NCBI GenBank assembly: GCA_964521665.1
Contig: CAZFSG010000037.1
Location: 1 to 12,814, forward strand
DNA length: 12,814 bases
Reading direction: 5' to 3'
From: JANXDG01 sp964521665
GTDB lineage: Bacteria > Elusimicrobiota > Endomicrobiia > DTEH01
The translations under genes and the position numbers were made by a program. The notes beneath the pieces are model-generated. The model made no database searches, was not told the origin of the DNA, and worked only from the letters and a program-made list of their open reading frames with translations. Below are positions 1-6,805 of the stretch, piece after piece (the first letter of the stretch is position 1; the number at the start of each line of letters is the position of its first letter).

Positions 1-2
1 CT

Positions 3-53
3 TGGTTTGCTAAAAAGATTGTTTGTCCTGAATGTGAAAGCGTAAGAGATTAA
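3..53 (+). CDS. Possible 3' end of an unidentified gene (zinc-ribbon-like C-terminus)
   Basis: Frame 3 is open from the window edge to a TAA at 51-53 and reads WFAKKIVCPECESVRD. The C-P-E-C knuckle resembles half of a zinc ribbon at a protein C-terminus. Frames 1 and 2 stop earlier (43-45 and 11-13). Only 16 codons are visible, so neither family nor function can be named. The same-strand position and the following 259-base non-coding stretch fit the end of an upstream transcription unit. It could also be chance open sequence. Confidence 0.35.
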   Translation, partial: WFAKKIVCPECESVRD

Positions 54-63
54 AATTTTGTAT

Positions 64-151
64 CCGCTAATTTTAATTAGCGGTGGTAAGACACTGATGT
101 AAAATCAGCGAATACTATATGGTAATTGCAATAACATGGTTATTGCAATCC
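64..151 (+). repeat. Copy A of a tandem three-hairpin element (putative structured leader RNA)
   Basis: Three inverted repeats lie in a row. P1 is an 8-bp stem, CCGCTAAT (64-71) with ATTAGCGG (76-83), loop TTTA. P2 is CTGAT (94-98) with ATCAG (104-108), closed outside by C92-G110 across an A-C mismatch. P3 is a perfect 11-bp stem, 125-135 with 139-149, loop ATG, extended by GG 121-122 with CC 150-151 across a two-base bulge. The linkers hold GTAAGA (86-91) and GAATAC (110-115). Copy B repeats the order and the linkers with different stem sequences, which suggests RNA structure is what is kept. No T-run follows P3, so it is not an ordinary terminator. No Rfam family is recognised by eye. Confidence 0.55.
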
Positions 152-184
152 AAAAAATAAAAAATAAAAAAATAAAAATTTATA

Positions 185-275
185 TTTACCAATTTTATGT
201 TGGTGTAAGATAGCGCTGATATAGAATCAGTGAATACAATAGTATAATTGGTAGATGCAGACTTCAGCCTTTACT
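185..275 (+). repeat. Copy B of the tandem three-hairpin element, ending 22 bases before the hpf Shine-Dalgarno
   Basis: P1 is ACCAA (188-192) with TTGGT (200-204). P2 is CTGAT (216-220) with ATCAG (226-230), extended by G215-T231 and C214-G232. P3 is weaker: 251-255 with 270-274, a T-C mismatch, then GC 257-258 with GC 267-268, loop 259-266. GTAAGA (205-210) and GAATAC (232-237) match copy A. The A-C mismatch in copy A's P2 is a G-T wobble here, and the P1 stems differ while still pairing. A 29-base A-rich spacer (152-180) separates the copies. Its place directly before hpf suggests a cis-acting leader, for instance a tandem riboswitch-like or protein-binding RNA. A dispersed genomic repeat is the main alternative. 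Confidence 0.5.
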
Positions 276-296
276 TTATTATTTTACTTTTTATAA

Positions 297-302
297 TGGA
301 GG
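297..302 (+). promoter_or_regulatory. Strong ribosome binding site of hpf
   Basis: TGGAGG sits 10 bases before the ATG at 313 and is one of the best Shine-Dalgarno matches in the window. It supports 313 as the hpf start and shows the organism uses anti-SD pairing, unlike several tightly packed downstream genes that lack such a motif. Confidence 0.8.
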
Positions 303-312
303 ATAAAATAAA

Positions 313-852
313 ATGGTTTTACAGGAAAATATAAAAATTATAGGTCGTAATATTGACATATCTTCAGAAGTTAAAACTTATATAAATGAAAAACTTGACA
401 AACTTTCACGGTATAAACAAAAAATTTCATCTTTAGAAATAACAATTGGAAAAGAAAGATTTGTTTATTTAATTAATGTGTTACTTCATACTTATAACAA
501 AAAAATTATAAAAATATCAGCAAAAGACAAAAGTTTACATTCAGGGATAGATGTTGTTATTGATAAACTAAAAGATATAATGGTTAAATATAAAGAAAAG
601 AAAGTAAGTTTGAAAAAACATAATAAAGAAATATTAAAAAATTTTTTAAATACACCACAAGTGTATATAAAAGATAAACTCCTTGTCCAAAAATTATCTG
701 AACAAGATGTGATAAAAGAACTGTTGAGTAAAAAAGATGAAAATGTTGAACCAAAGATATTTTTTAATACTAATACAAACAAGATTTCTGTTGCAAGAAA
801 AAAAGATGGTGATATAGAAATTTTAGATATCGAGGTATCTTCAGAAAAATAA
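313..852 (+). CDS. hpf: Ribosome hibernation promoting factor, long form (HPF/RaiA family)
   Basis: The 179-residue product matches long HPF, which binds the 30S decoding region and pairs 70S ribosomes into inactive 100S dimers in starved cells. Residues ~5-98 form the S30AE domain, with the typical end SLHSGIDVVIDKLKDIMVKY at 75-94 (compare D-[IL]-Y-x-A-ID-x-x-x-DKL in relatives). After a lysine-rich linker, residues ~120-175 look like the dimerising C-terminal domain: IFFNTNTNKISVARKKDG follows the family pattern F-F-N-x-x-T-x-x-I-x-V-x-x-R-K-x-DG. It is the first gene of the run, behind the tandem hairpin leader, and 26 bases from ptsN. hpf next to ptsN and rapZ is a widely seen order. The C-terminal domain is more diverged than the N-terminal one. 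Confidence 0.88.
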   Translation: MVLQENIKIIGRNIDISSEVKTYINEKLDKLSRYKQKISSLEITIGKERFVYLINVLLHTYNKKIIKISAKDKSLHSGIDVVIDKLKDIMVKYKEKKVSLKKHNKEILKNFLNTPQVYIKDKLLVQKLSEQDVIKELLSKKDENVEPKIFFNTNTNKISVARKKDGDIEILDIEVSSEK

Positions 853-862
853 ATTTTTTAAG

Positions 863-869
863 AAAGGAG
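863..869 (+). promoter_or_regulatory. Ribosome binding site of the ptsN-like gene
   Basis: AAAGGAG lies 9 bases before the ATG at 879, a near-consensus Shine-Dalgarno that fixes this start. Confidence 0.75.
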
Positions 870-878
870 TAAATAAAA

Positions 879-1343
879 ATGAAGATAATGAATATACTTG
901 ATCCTAAATGTATAGTTTTTCCTTTGAAAGGTAAAGAGAAAAAAGAAATTATTAAAGAGTTAATAGATGTACTTGTACAAAATCGTAAAATAAAAGAGAA
1001 AGATAAAGAGGAAGTGTTCAAATGTGTGATGGAACGTGAAAAACTTGGTTCTACAGGTGTAGGCTTAGGTATCGCTATTCCACACGGAAGAACTGCTGCT
1101 GTTGACAAACTTATAGGTGCGTTAGGTATTTCACCTGAAGGTGTTGAGTTTGAAACTTTGGATGGTGAACCAGTACATTTTGTATTTTTAATTTTATCTC
1201 CGTTAGAGGCAACAAGCGATTATTTACGTGCTATTTCTCGTGTAGCACGAATGTTTAAAGATAGATTTTTAAGAGAAGCGTTAAAAAATGTCTCGTCAGT
1301 AGAAGAAGTTGTAAAAATTCTTAAACAAGAGGATAGTTATTGA
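879..1343 (+). CDS. ptsN: PTS EIIA component, fructose/nitrogen-regulatory (PtsN) type
   Basis: The 154-residue soluble protein is a PTS EIIA type-2 domain. The phospho-acceptor is His69 in GIAIPHGR (64-71), the family signature around the active histidine, preceded by the usual ERE-x-LGSTGVG helix-turn (52-62). The C-terminal half, with FVFLILSPLEATSDYLRAIS near 101-120, also follows the family. No transmembrane or EIIB/EIIC part is fused, so it is likely regulatory (EIIA-Ntr-like) rather than a sugar transporter. Phosphate would come from HPr encoded 6 kb downstream. It stops one base before rapZ starts, so the two are probably translationally coupled. A fructose-specific role cannot be excluded from sequence alone. 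Confidence 0.88.
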   Translation: MKIMNILDPKCIVFPLKGKEKKEIIKELIDVLVQNRKIKEKDKEEVFKCVMEREKLGSTGVGLGIAIPHGRTAAVDKLIGALGISPEGVEFETLDGEPVHFVFLILSPLEATSDYLRAISRVARMFKDRFLREALKNVSSVEEVVKILKQEDSY

Positions 1344-1344
1344 A

Positions 1345-2205
1345 GTGAAAAAGTTAGTCATTGTGTCTGGATTATCAGGCGCTGGGAAAAGTCAAGTTAT
1401 TAATATTCTTGAAGATAATGATTATTTTTGTGTAGATAACTTGCCAGTAAAATTGTTTGATAAGTTTGTTCAACTTGTAAAAACAACACATAAAAATAAG
1501 TTTGCTATAAGTATGGATGTGAGATCTGTGGAACATATCCATGAACTTGTAAAAGTTTATACTCAAACTTTAGAAAAAATAAAGAGTATTAAACCTATAA
1601 AATTATTCCTTGAAGCTGACGAAAGAGTATTAGTTAATCGTTTTTCAGAAACACGAAGGAAACATCCTTTAGGTGGAGAACTTGTTTCATCTATTAAAAA
1701 AGAACAAAGATTGTTGTCCGAGATTAAAAAAAGGTCAGATTTTGTAATTGATACATCAAAACTTACAATTGCTGAGTTAAAACAAAAAATCCTAGCTTTA
1801 GTTGAACAAAAAAAATATAAAGGAAGATTAAGAATCAATATTGTTTCTTTTTCATACAGGTTAGGCTTACCGTTAAATGCTGACATTGTTTTTGACACAC
1901 GGTTTTTACCTAATCCAAATTATGTTGCAAAACTTAAGATGCTTACTGGGAGAAACAAAATGGTTAAGTCATATGTGTTAACTTCACCAGTCACTGTACA
2001 GTTTTTATCATATATAAAACAATTATTACAATTTTTAATACCGAAAATTATAGAAGAAGGGAAAAATTACTTTACAATATGCTTTGGTTGTACTGGTGGA
2101 AGACATAGGTCTGTTGTTATCGCAGAAGAAATTTATAAGTATTTGAAAAAACTTAAAAAAAGTATTAAAAATTACACTTTAAGTTTATTACACAGAGATA
2201 TATGA
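1345..2205 (+). CDS. rapZ: RapZ/YvcJ family nucleotide-binding protein
   Basis: The 286 residues match the family's usual length. The Walker A loop is GLSGAGKS (9-16), followed by the family-typical VDNLP (30-34), RRKHPL (104-109), DTRFLPNPNY (184-193), GCTGGRHRSV (248-257) and the terminal HRD (283-285). In E. coli RapZ is the RNase E adaptor that senses glucosamine-6-phosphate and controls glmS through GlmZ; the Bacillus relative YvcJ hydrolyses GTP. Which role applies here is not visible. The start is GTG, with GAGG at 1329-1332 twelve bases upstream, and follows the ptsN stop by one base. The stop overlaps the yvcK start as ATGA. hprK, common at this place in related clusters, is absent. 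Confidence 0.93.
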   Translation: MKKLVIVSGLSGAGKSQVINILEDNDYFCVDNLPVKLFDKFVQLVKTTHKNKFAISMDVRSVEHIHELVKVYTQTLEKIKSIKPIKLFLEADERVLVNRFSETRRKHPLGGELVSSIKKEQRLLSEIKKRSDFVIDTSKLTIAELKQKILALVEQKKYKGRLRINIVSFSYRLGLPLNADIVFDTRFLPNPNYVAKLKMLTGRNKMVKSYVLTSPVTVQFLSYIKQLLQFLIPKIIEEGKNYFTICFGCTGGRHRSVVIAEEIYKYLKKLKKSIKNYTLSLLHRDI

Positions 2206-3185
2206 GAAAAATTGTTTGTATAGGTGGTGGAACTGGACTTTCAACATTGCTTCGTGGGTTAAAAAAATATGAAAATATACAGATATCATCAGTTGTTGCT
2301 ATGATGGACGATGGTGGCAGTTCTGGAAGGTTGAAAGAGGAATTTGGTACATTACCTCCAGGTGATATTCGTAATTGTATATTAGCATTGGCAGAAAAAG
2401 AAGATGTGTTAACAAAAATTTTTAATTATAGGTTCCCAATAAAAACACAACCTCCACAAGTAGGAGGCCATTCTTTAGGTAATTTGTTAATGGTTGCATT
2501 GACAGATCTCTATGGTGGGTTTGACAAAGCAATAAGTAAAATTTCAGAAATTATTTCTATAAAAGGAAAAGTTTTGCCAATTACATTACAACCAGCTCAA
2601 CTTGTTGCTGTATTAGAAGATGGAACTATTAAATATGGAGAAACAGATATTTCTTCCTCAAAAAAGCCTATAAAAAAATTGTTGTTTAATCCCAAAAAAA
2701 TTAAACATTATAAAGAAGTTGTTACTGAAATTAAACAAGCAGATCTTATTGTGATAGGACCTGGTTCATTGTTTACATCTATATTACCTAACTTAATAAT
2801 AAAAGAAGTACTTGATACTATCTCAAAATCTTCCTCAGAAAAAGTTTATGTGTGTAACATTATGACACAGCCAGGCGAGACCGATGGATTTTCAGTAGAA
2901 AAACATATAAAAACAATTTATGAACACACTAAAAATAAATTCAAATTTGATTACGTGATTGTAAACACTTCAACATTGCCGAAAAAGTTGTATGAAAAAT
3001 ATAAAAAACAAAATTCTTATCCAGTAAAAATAGAAGATATGAAACAATTACAGCAACTTGTAAATAAAAAAGTTATCAAAGAAAAATTGTTAAGTTATGA
3101 ATCAGAACCATATACTAAATTTGCACGGCACGATTCTGATAAATTAGCTGCTACTGTTATAAAAATATTATTTAAAGAAAAATAA
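2202..3185 (+). CDS. yvcK: YvcK/CofD-like UDP-GlcNAc-binding gluconeogenesis factor
   Basis: The 327-residue product has the YvcK signature set: GGGTGLS (8-14), DDGGSSGRL (36-44), PPGDIRNC (52-59), GGHSLGNLL (88-96), a GPGSLFTSILPN motif near 187-198 and MTQPGETDG further on. The fold is shared with CofD (2-phospho-L-lactate transferase), but bacterial YvcK proteins are regulatory, bind UDP-sugars and are needed for growth on gluconeogenic carbon and for normal cell-wall synthesis. It overlaps rapZ by four bases. The yvcJ-yvcK pair is conserved in Firmicutes, where whiA follows; here whiA is replaced by PTS genes. The C-terminal helix ends on KEK seven bases before the next gene. Confidence 0.92.
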   Translation: MRKIVCIGGGTGLSTLLRGLKKYENIQISSVVAMMDDGGSSGRLKEEFGTLPPGDIRNCILALAEKEDVLTKIFNYRFPIKTQPPQVGGHSLGNLLMVALTDLYGGFDKAISKISEIISIKGKVLPITLQPAQLVAVLEDGTIKYGETDISSSKKPIKKLLFNPKKIKHYKEVVTEIKQADLIVIGPGSLFTSILPNLIIKEVLDTISKSSSEKVYVCNIMTQPGETDGFSVEKHIKTIYEHTKNKFKFDYVIVNTSTLPKKLYEKYKKQNSYPVKIEDMKQLQQLVNKKVIKEKLLSYESEPYTKFARHDSDKLAATVIKILFKEK

Positions 3186-3192
3186 ACAAACA

Positions 3193-3621
3193 ATGATGGA
3201 TATAGGTATAATTATTATCACCCATGGACAACTTGCTCAATCTTTAAAACAAACTTTGTTTTCAATTGTTGGTAAAAAAGAAAAAGTTGTAAGTATTTCT
3301 GTTACAACTGATTTTACTTTAGAAAAATTAGCTGAAGAGATAGAACAAGAAATTAAAAATTTGTCATCACAATATGTTGTCATTTTTACAGATATGCTTG
3401 GTGGAACACCTTGTAATGCTTCACTTATGGTAGCGAATAAACAACAAAATGTTTACATTATAAGCGGTGTTAATATTTATATGTTGATAACAGCAGTAAA
3501 TTTGAGAGAATTAAATAAAGATATAAGTATTAATGAATATATAGAAAAAATTATTAACGAAGGTAAAAGATGTATAGAAAACGTTAAAGATTTATTCAAA
3601 AACAAGTTCTTTAATAAATAA
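3193..3621 (+). CDS. PTS EIIA component, mannose/sorbose family
   Basis: This is a 142-residue stand-alone EIIA-Man domain. The phospho-acceptor is His11 in ITHGQLA (9-15), which becomes His10, the E. coli ManX number, if the second ATG (3196) is the true start. Asp67 in FTDMLGGTPCN (65-75) is the conserved partner, and SGVN (91-94) completes the active site. It would take phosphate from HPr-His15 and pass it to the EIIB encoded next, 3 bases downstream. No Shine-Dalgarno is visible before either ATG, so expression may rely on ribosomes finishing yvcK 7 bases upstream. The C-terminal ~30 residues are lysine-rich and have no recognised role. Confidence 0.92.
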   Translation: MMDIGIIIITHGQLAQSLKQTLFSIVGKKEKVVSISVTTDFTLEKLAEEIEQEIKNLSSQYVVIFTDMLGGTPCNASLMVANKQQNVYIISGVNIYMLITAVNLRELNKDISINEYIEKIINEGKRCIENVKDLFKNKFFNK

Positions 3622-3624
3622 AGT

Positions 3625-4143
3625 ATGGGTTATATAATAAGAATAGATGATAGATTAGTTCATGGACAAGTTGTTGAAGGATGGATTAAACCTTTATCAA
3701 TAGATACTATTGTTGTTTGTTCAGATGAGATTTATTGTGATGATGTTAGTAAAACATTGTTTGAAATATCTGTTCCATCTTCTGTAAAACTTAAGTGTTT
3801 ATCTATTGATCAAACAGCAGAAGAGGTTATTAAAGGTGAATATGAAAAATGTTCAGCATTAATACTGATTGCATCTTTACAGAACTTATACGATTTTGTT
3901 GTTAAAATTCGACAAAAACTTCCTGACTATAAATTGCCAAATGTCAATATTGGTGGAATAAGATATATTACAGGAAGGAAACAAATATATAAAGCATTGT
4001 TTTTAAATAAAGAAGATTTAGAAATTATAAAAAAATTAGACAGCTTTGGTATCATTCTTGAATATTATGTCTTACCTAATGACGAAAAAATTTTGTTAAA
4101 TAATAAAATTCATGAATTTGAAAAAGTTATTGCAGGAAGATGA
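3625..4143 (+). CDS. PTS EIIB component, mannose/sorbose family
   Basis: The 172 residues form a full-length EIIB-Sor domain. His13 in RIDDRLVHGQV (6-16) is the phosphorylated residue and is set in the family's most conserved motif. The NIGGIRY stretch (108-114) also fits the family. It is a separate protein, unlike E. coli ManX, where A and B are fused. It should accept phosphate from the preceding EIIA and hand it to sugar carried by EIIC/EIID, or act only in signalling. The EIIC and EIID genes are displaced by the intervening GH57 gene. No Shine-Dalgarno is seen in front of the ATG. Confidence 0.92.
   Translation: MGYIIRIDDRLVHGQVVEGWIKPLSIDTIVVCSDEIYCDDVSKTLFEISVPSSVKLKCLSIDQTAEEVIKGEYEKCSALILIASLQNLYDFVVKIRQKLPDYKLPNVNIGGIRYITGRKQIYKALFLNKEDLEIIKKLDSFGIILEYYVLPNDEKILLNNKIHEFEKVIAGR
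4134..4139 (+). promoter_or_regulatory. Ribosome binding site that decides the GH57 start
   Basis: AGGAAG directly abuts the ATG at 4140 but lies 6 bases before the ATG at 4146 (8 from AGGA), so initiation at 4146 is favoured. It lies inside the last codons of the EIIB gene. Confidence 0.55.
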
Positions 4144-4145
4144 AA

Positions 4146-6194
4146 ATGAATAAAGTATATTTTTTGTTATGTATTCATAATCATCAGCCAGTAGGAAATT
4201 TTGAAAATGTAATAGAAGAAGCGTATCAAAAAGCATACAAACCTTTTATAGAACTGATGTATAAATATCCACAATTTAAATTTGCTTTACATTGTTCAGG
4301 GATCTTGTGGGATTATTTTTTAGAAAAACATTATGAATATATTGAGATTGTTAAAGAAATGGTAAAAAGAGGTCAAGTTGAACTTCTCAGTGGCGGATAT
4401 TATGAACCTATTTTATCATCTATACCACAAGAAGATCGTGTTGGACAAGTAAAAATGATGAACGAATTTTTATATTCTACTTTTGGTGTACAACCACAAG
4501 GGTTGTGGCTTACAGAACGTGTATGGGAACAAAGTGTAGTTAAAGATATTGTATCTGCACAAATTAAATATACTCTTGTTGACGATTATGTTTTTTATTC
4601 TGCAGGAATTAATAGAACAGAACAGCCAGAACTTACCGATTATTATATTACAGAAGAAGAAGGACAGATTTTGTTTGTTTTTCCAATATCACAAACATTA
4701 CGATATTATATGCCATTTAAACCTGTAGAAGAAAATATAGAATTATTTTCAAAATTTGTCAAACAAAATGAACCTGTAGGATTAACAATGGGTGATGATG
4801 GAGAGAAGTTTGGTATATGGCCTAAAACATACGAACATGTATATAAAGATGGGTGGTTAAAAAATTTTGTTGAACAAGTATTACAAAATGAGCAATGGTT
4901 ACAAACAATTACTTTTTCAGAATTTATTCAACTTAAACCACCAAAACAAAGAGTATATTTACCTACTGCTTCATATTTTGAAATGGGTGAATGGTGCCTT
5001 CCTCCTTCTACTCAGGAGTTGTTTGAACAGATTATAAAAAATATGGATAATATTCCACAGAACAATATTATACAACAATTTCTCCGTGGGGGATATTGGA
5101 AAAACTTTCTTTCAAAATATCCTGAATCAAATAATATGCATAAAAAAATGTTGTTTTTATCACAACGTGTTAAAAAAAGTAAAAATAAAGAATTAAAAAA
5201 AACATTTTATAAATCACAATGTAATTGTGCATATTGGCATGGTGTATTTGGCGGATTGTATCTACCTCATCTAAGAGAAGCTATATATCAAAATTTAATA
5301 AATGTTGAAAAACAAATCATTGGAAACAAAGTTTATATTGATGATTTTGATAAAGATGCTGAAGATGAAATTTTAGTTTCATCTAAAAAATTTTCTTTAT
5401 ATATAAAACCTTCGTATGGTGGGAGTATATACGAACTTGATTTGAAAGAATATGACAAAAATTTATTAAATGTTTTATCACGTAAAAAAGAAGCATATCA
5501 TAAAAGGTTGCTTGAGTTTGAAAATAACAATACAAAAATAAATTCGCAACAGGTCAAAACTATACATGATCTCGTTATGGTTAAAGAAGATGGATTAAGT
5601 AAAAAACTTTATTATGATTGGTATCAAAGATATAGTTTTTTAGACCATTTTTTACATCCAGACACAACATTTGAAAATTTTTATAAATGTCAGTATGGTG
5701 AACAAGGTAATTTTACTATAGAAAAATATCAAATTGAAAAAGTTAATAAAAAAACCTTTGAGGTAGTTTTGTCAAGGACAGGTTCTGTATGGGTGGGCGA
5801 GAACAATTTTCCTGTAAAGATAACAAAAAAATTTAGTATAGATGATAATCAAAACTCTATAAATTGTGAGTATCAAATTAAAAATTTATCTGAAGAAAAA
5901 TTAGAATTATGGTTTTTATCCGAAATTAATATGTTAGTATTTTGTTCGCAACAAAATGTTTTTCAAGAAGTTGAAACAAATCTTTATAAAATAATTGATG
6001 AAAATAAAAAGTTTGAAGTTGAGATTGAAACAGACCAAAAAAAACTATTCTGGATTTTCCCTATTGAAACAATATCATTATCTGAGGCAGGGTTTGAACG
6101 TACATATCAAGGTCTTTGTGTGGGAATAAATTCTAAGTTTGTTTTACAAAAACAGCAAATATATATAACAAAAATAGTTCTTAAAATTAAATGA
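4146..6194 (+). CDS. GH57 family 4-alpha-glucanotransferase / alpha-amylase
   Basis: Residue numbers use the alternative ATG at 4140 (684 aa); 4146 gives 682 aa. The N-terminal GH57 barrel shows HNHQPVGNF (13-21), GQVELLSGGYYEP (78-90), LTERVWE (124-130) with Glu126 in the place of the known catalytic nucleophile, and GDDGEKFG (218-225) carrying the acid/base aspartate. The remaining residues match the DUF1925/DUF1926 beta-rich extension of the Thermococcus litoralis type glucanotransferase, including YQRYSFLDHFL. Length also fits (about 650-690). No signal peptide is seen, so it should act on cytoplasmic maltodextrin or glycogen. It sits between EIIB and EIIC with no free space: the EIIB stop is at 4141-4143, and its own TGA overlaps the EIIC ATG. 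Transferase versus hydrolase activity cannot be told from sequence. Confidence 0.9.
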   Translation: MNKVYFLLCIHNHQPVGNFENVIEEAYQKAYKPFIELMYKYPQFKFALHCSGILWDYFLEKHYEYIEIVKEMVKRGQVELLSGGYYEPILSSIPQEDRVGQVKMMNEFLYSTFGVQPQGLWLTERVWEQSVVKDIVSAQIKYTLVDDYVFYSAGINRTEQPELTDYYITEEEGQILFVFPISQTLRYYMPFKPVEENIELFSKFVKQNEPVGLTMGDDGEKFGIWPKTYEHVYKDGWLKNFVEQVLQNEQWLQTITFSEFIQLKPPKQRVYLPTASYFEMGEWCLPPSTQELFEQIIKNMDNIPQNNIIQQFLRGGYWKNFLSKYPESNNMHKKMLFLSQRVKKSKNKELKKTFYKSQCNCAYWHGVFGGLYLPHLREAIYQNLINVEKQIIGNKVYIDDFDKDAEDEILVSSKKFSLYIKPSYGGSIYELDLKEYDKNLLNVLSRKKEAYHKRLLEFENNNTKINSQQVKTIHDLVMVKEDGLSKKLYYDWYQRYSFLDHFLHPDTTFENFYKCQYGEQGNFTIEKYQIEKVNKKTFEVVLSRTGSVWVGENNFPVKITKKFSIDDNQNSINCEYQIKNLSEEKLELWFLSEINMLVFCSQQNVFQEVETNLYKIIDENKKFEVEIETDQKKLFWIFPIETISLSEAGFERTYQGLCVGINSKFVLQKQQIYITKIVLKIK

Positions 6195-6796
6195 TTACTG
6201 AATTACAATATTTAATAATATCGTTAATTATGAGTGTTTTTCATTTAGATACATTAGTAGTTGGTCAGTTTATGTTTCATAGACCAATTGTTGTTGGTTG
6301 GATTGTTGGACTTTTGATCGGTATCCCACAATACGGTGTTTTGATAGGGTGTATCTTTGAAATAATTTGTTTATCTTTGATACCGGTCGGTATCAAAGTT
6401 CCACCAGATGTCACTGCTTCAACAATATGTAGTGTTGTTAGTTATAAACTATGTAATGGTTGTATTTTTTTATCTTTATTTATGGGAGTAATAATGGGAA
6501 TAATATATAAACAAATAGATTTGTTAGCAAGATCTTTAAATTCAATGGTTATAAATTGGGTAGATAATGCAAAAGATGATGTTGTGATTAGTAGGATAAA
6601 TCTTTTAATTGTTTACGGAATTTTATCTACATATTTTAGAACAGTGTTGTTTTATTTATTAGTTTTTCCAATATTAAGTTTTGTTATACAATTTATTACC
6701 AAATTTGATTTAAGACAAATGGTTAGTTTTGAGTTAGCGTATGTTTTGCCTGCAATAGGTATAGGAATAGGGTTAGCATATTTTGCTGAAAAATAA
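6191..6796 (+). CDS. PTS EIIC component, mannose/sorbose family (short)
   Basis: The product is a hydrophobic 201-residue membrane protein. The core RPIVVGWIVGLLIGIPQYGV (31-50) and the PVGIKVPPDVTAS stretch (65-77) match the EIIC-Sor family, where the P-[IV]-G-x-x-x-PPDVT region lies in the sugar channel. Hydrophobic segments are seen near residues 5-18, 33-45, 48-66, 89-106, 136-148, 150-168 and 182-197. E. coli ManY has 266 residues, so this copy is clearly short, with loss mainly after the first conserved half. It would pair with EIID, 9 bases downstream. Its start overlaps the GH57 stop (ATGA) with no Shine-Dalgarno, implying coupling. Transport ability is uncertain because of the length. 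Confidence 0.85.
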   Translation: MITELQYLIISLIMSVFHLDTLVVGQFMFHRPIVVGWIVGLLIGIPQYGVLIGCIFEIICLSLIPVGIKVPPDVTASTICSVVSYKLCNGCIFLSLFMGVIMGIIYKQIDLLARSLNSMVINWVDNAKDDVVISRINLLIVYGILSTYFRTVLFYLLVFPILSFVIQFITKFDLRQMVSFELAYVLPAIGIGIGLAYFAEK

Positions 6797-6805
6797 AGTT
6801 TAACT

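Noticed and set aside
64..83. Rho-independent terminator for the upstream gene
   Set aside because: The hairpin is strong, but the following sequence is TGGTAAGAC with no T-run.
94..115. CTGATG followed by GAA, resembling a hammerhead ribozyme core
   Set aside because: The hammerhead needs CUGAUGA, a stem II, then GAAA next to stem III. Here CTGAT itself pairs with ATCAG in both copies and no stem II lies between the motifs.
152..180. A-rich tract with repeated AAAAAAT units as a microsatellite or curved-DNA site
   Set aside because: Low complexity is expected at this base composition, and nothing beyond spacer between the two hairpin units can be supported.
243..248. TATAAT as a -10 promoter box for hpf
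   Set aside because: The position about 17 bases upstream (220-225, TATAGA) has no -35 similarity, and such AT-rich hexamers are expected by chance. A second TATAAT at 292-297 would place the start after the Shine-Dalgarno.
238..275. tRNA-like stretch (TATAATTGGTAGA resembling a D-arm, then GACTTCA)
   Set aside because: No T-arm GTTCRA, no acceptor stem and no anticodon stem of 5 bp follow. The sequence aligns instead with copy B of the tandem element.
770..1108. Minus-strand open frames such as 770-1108 and 1563-1898
   Set aside because: They lie opposite clearly identified genes, have low-complexity hydrophobic or serine-rich translations without family motifs, and look like shadow frames.
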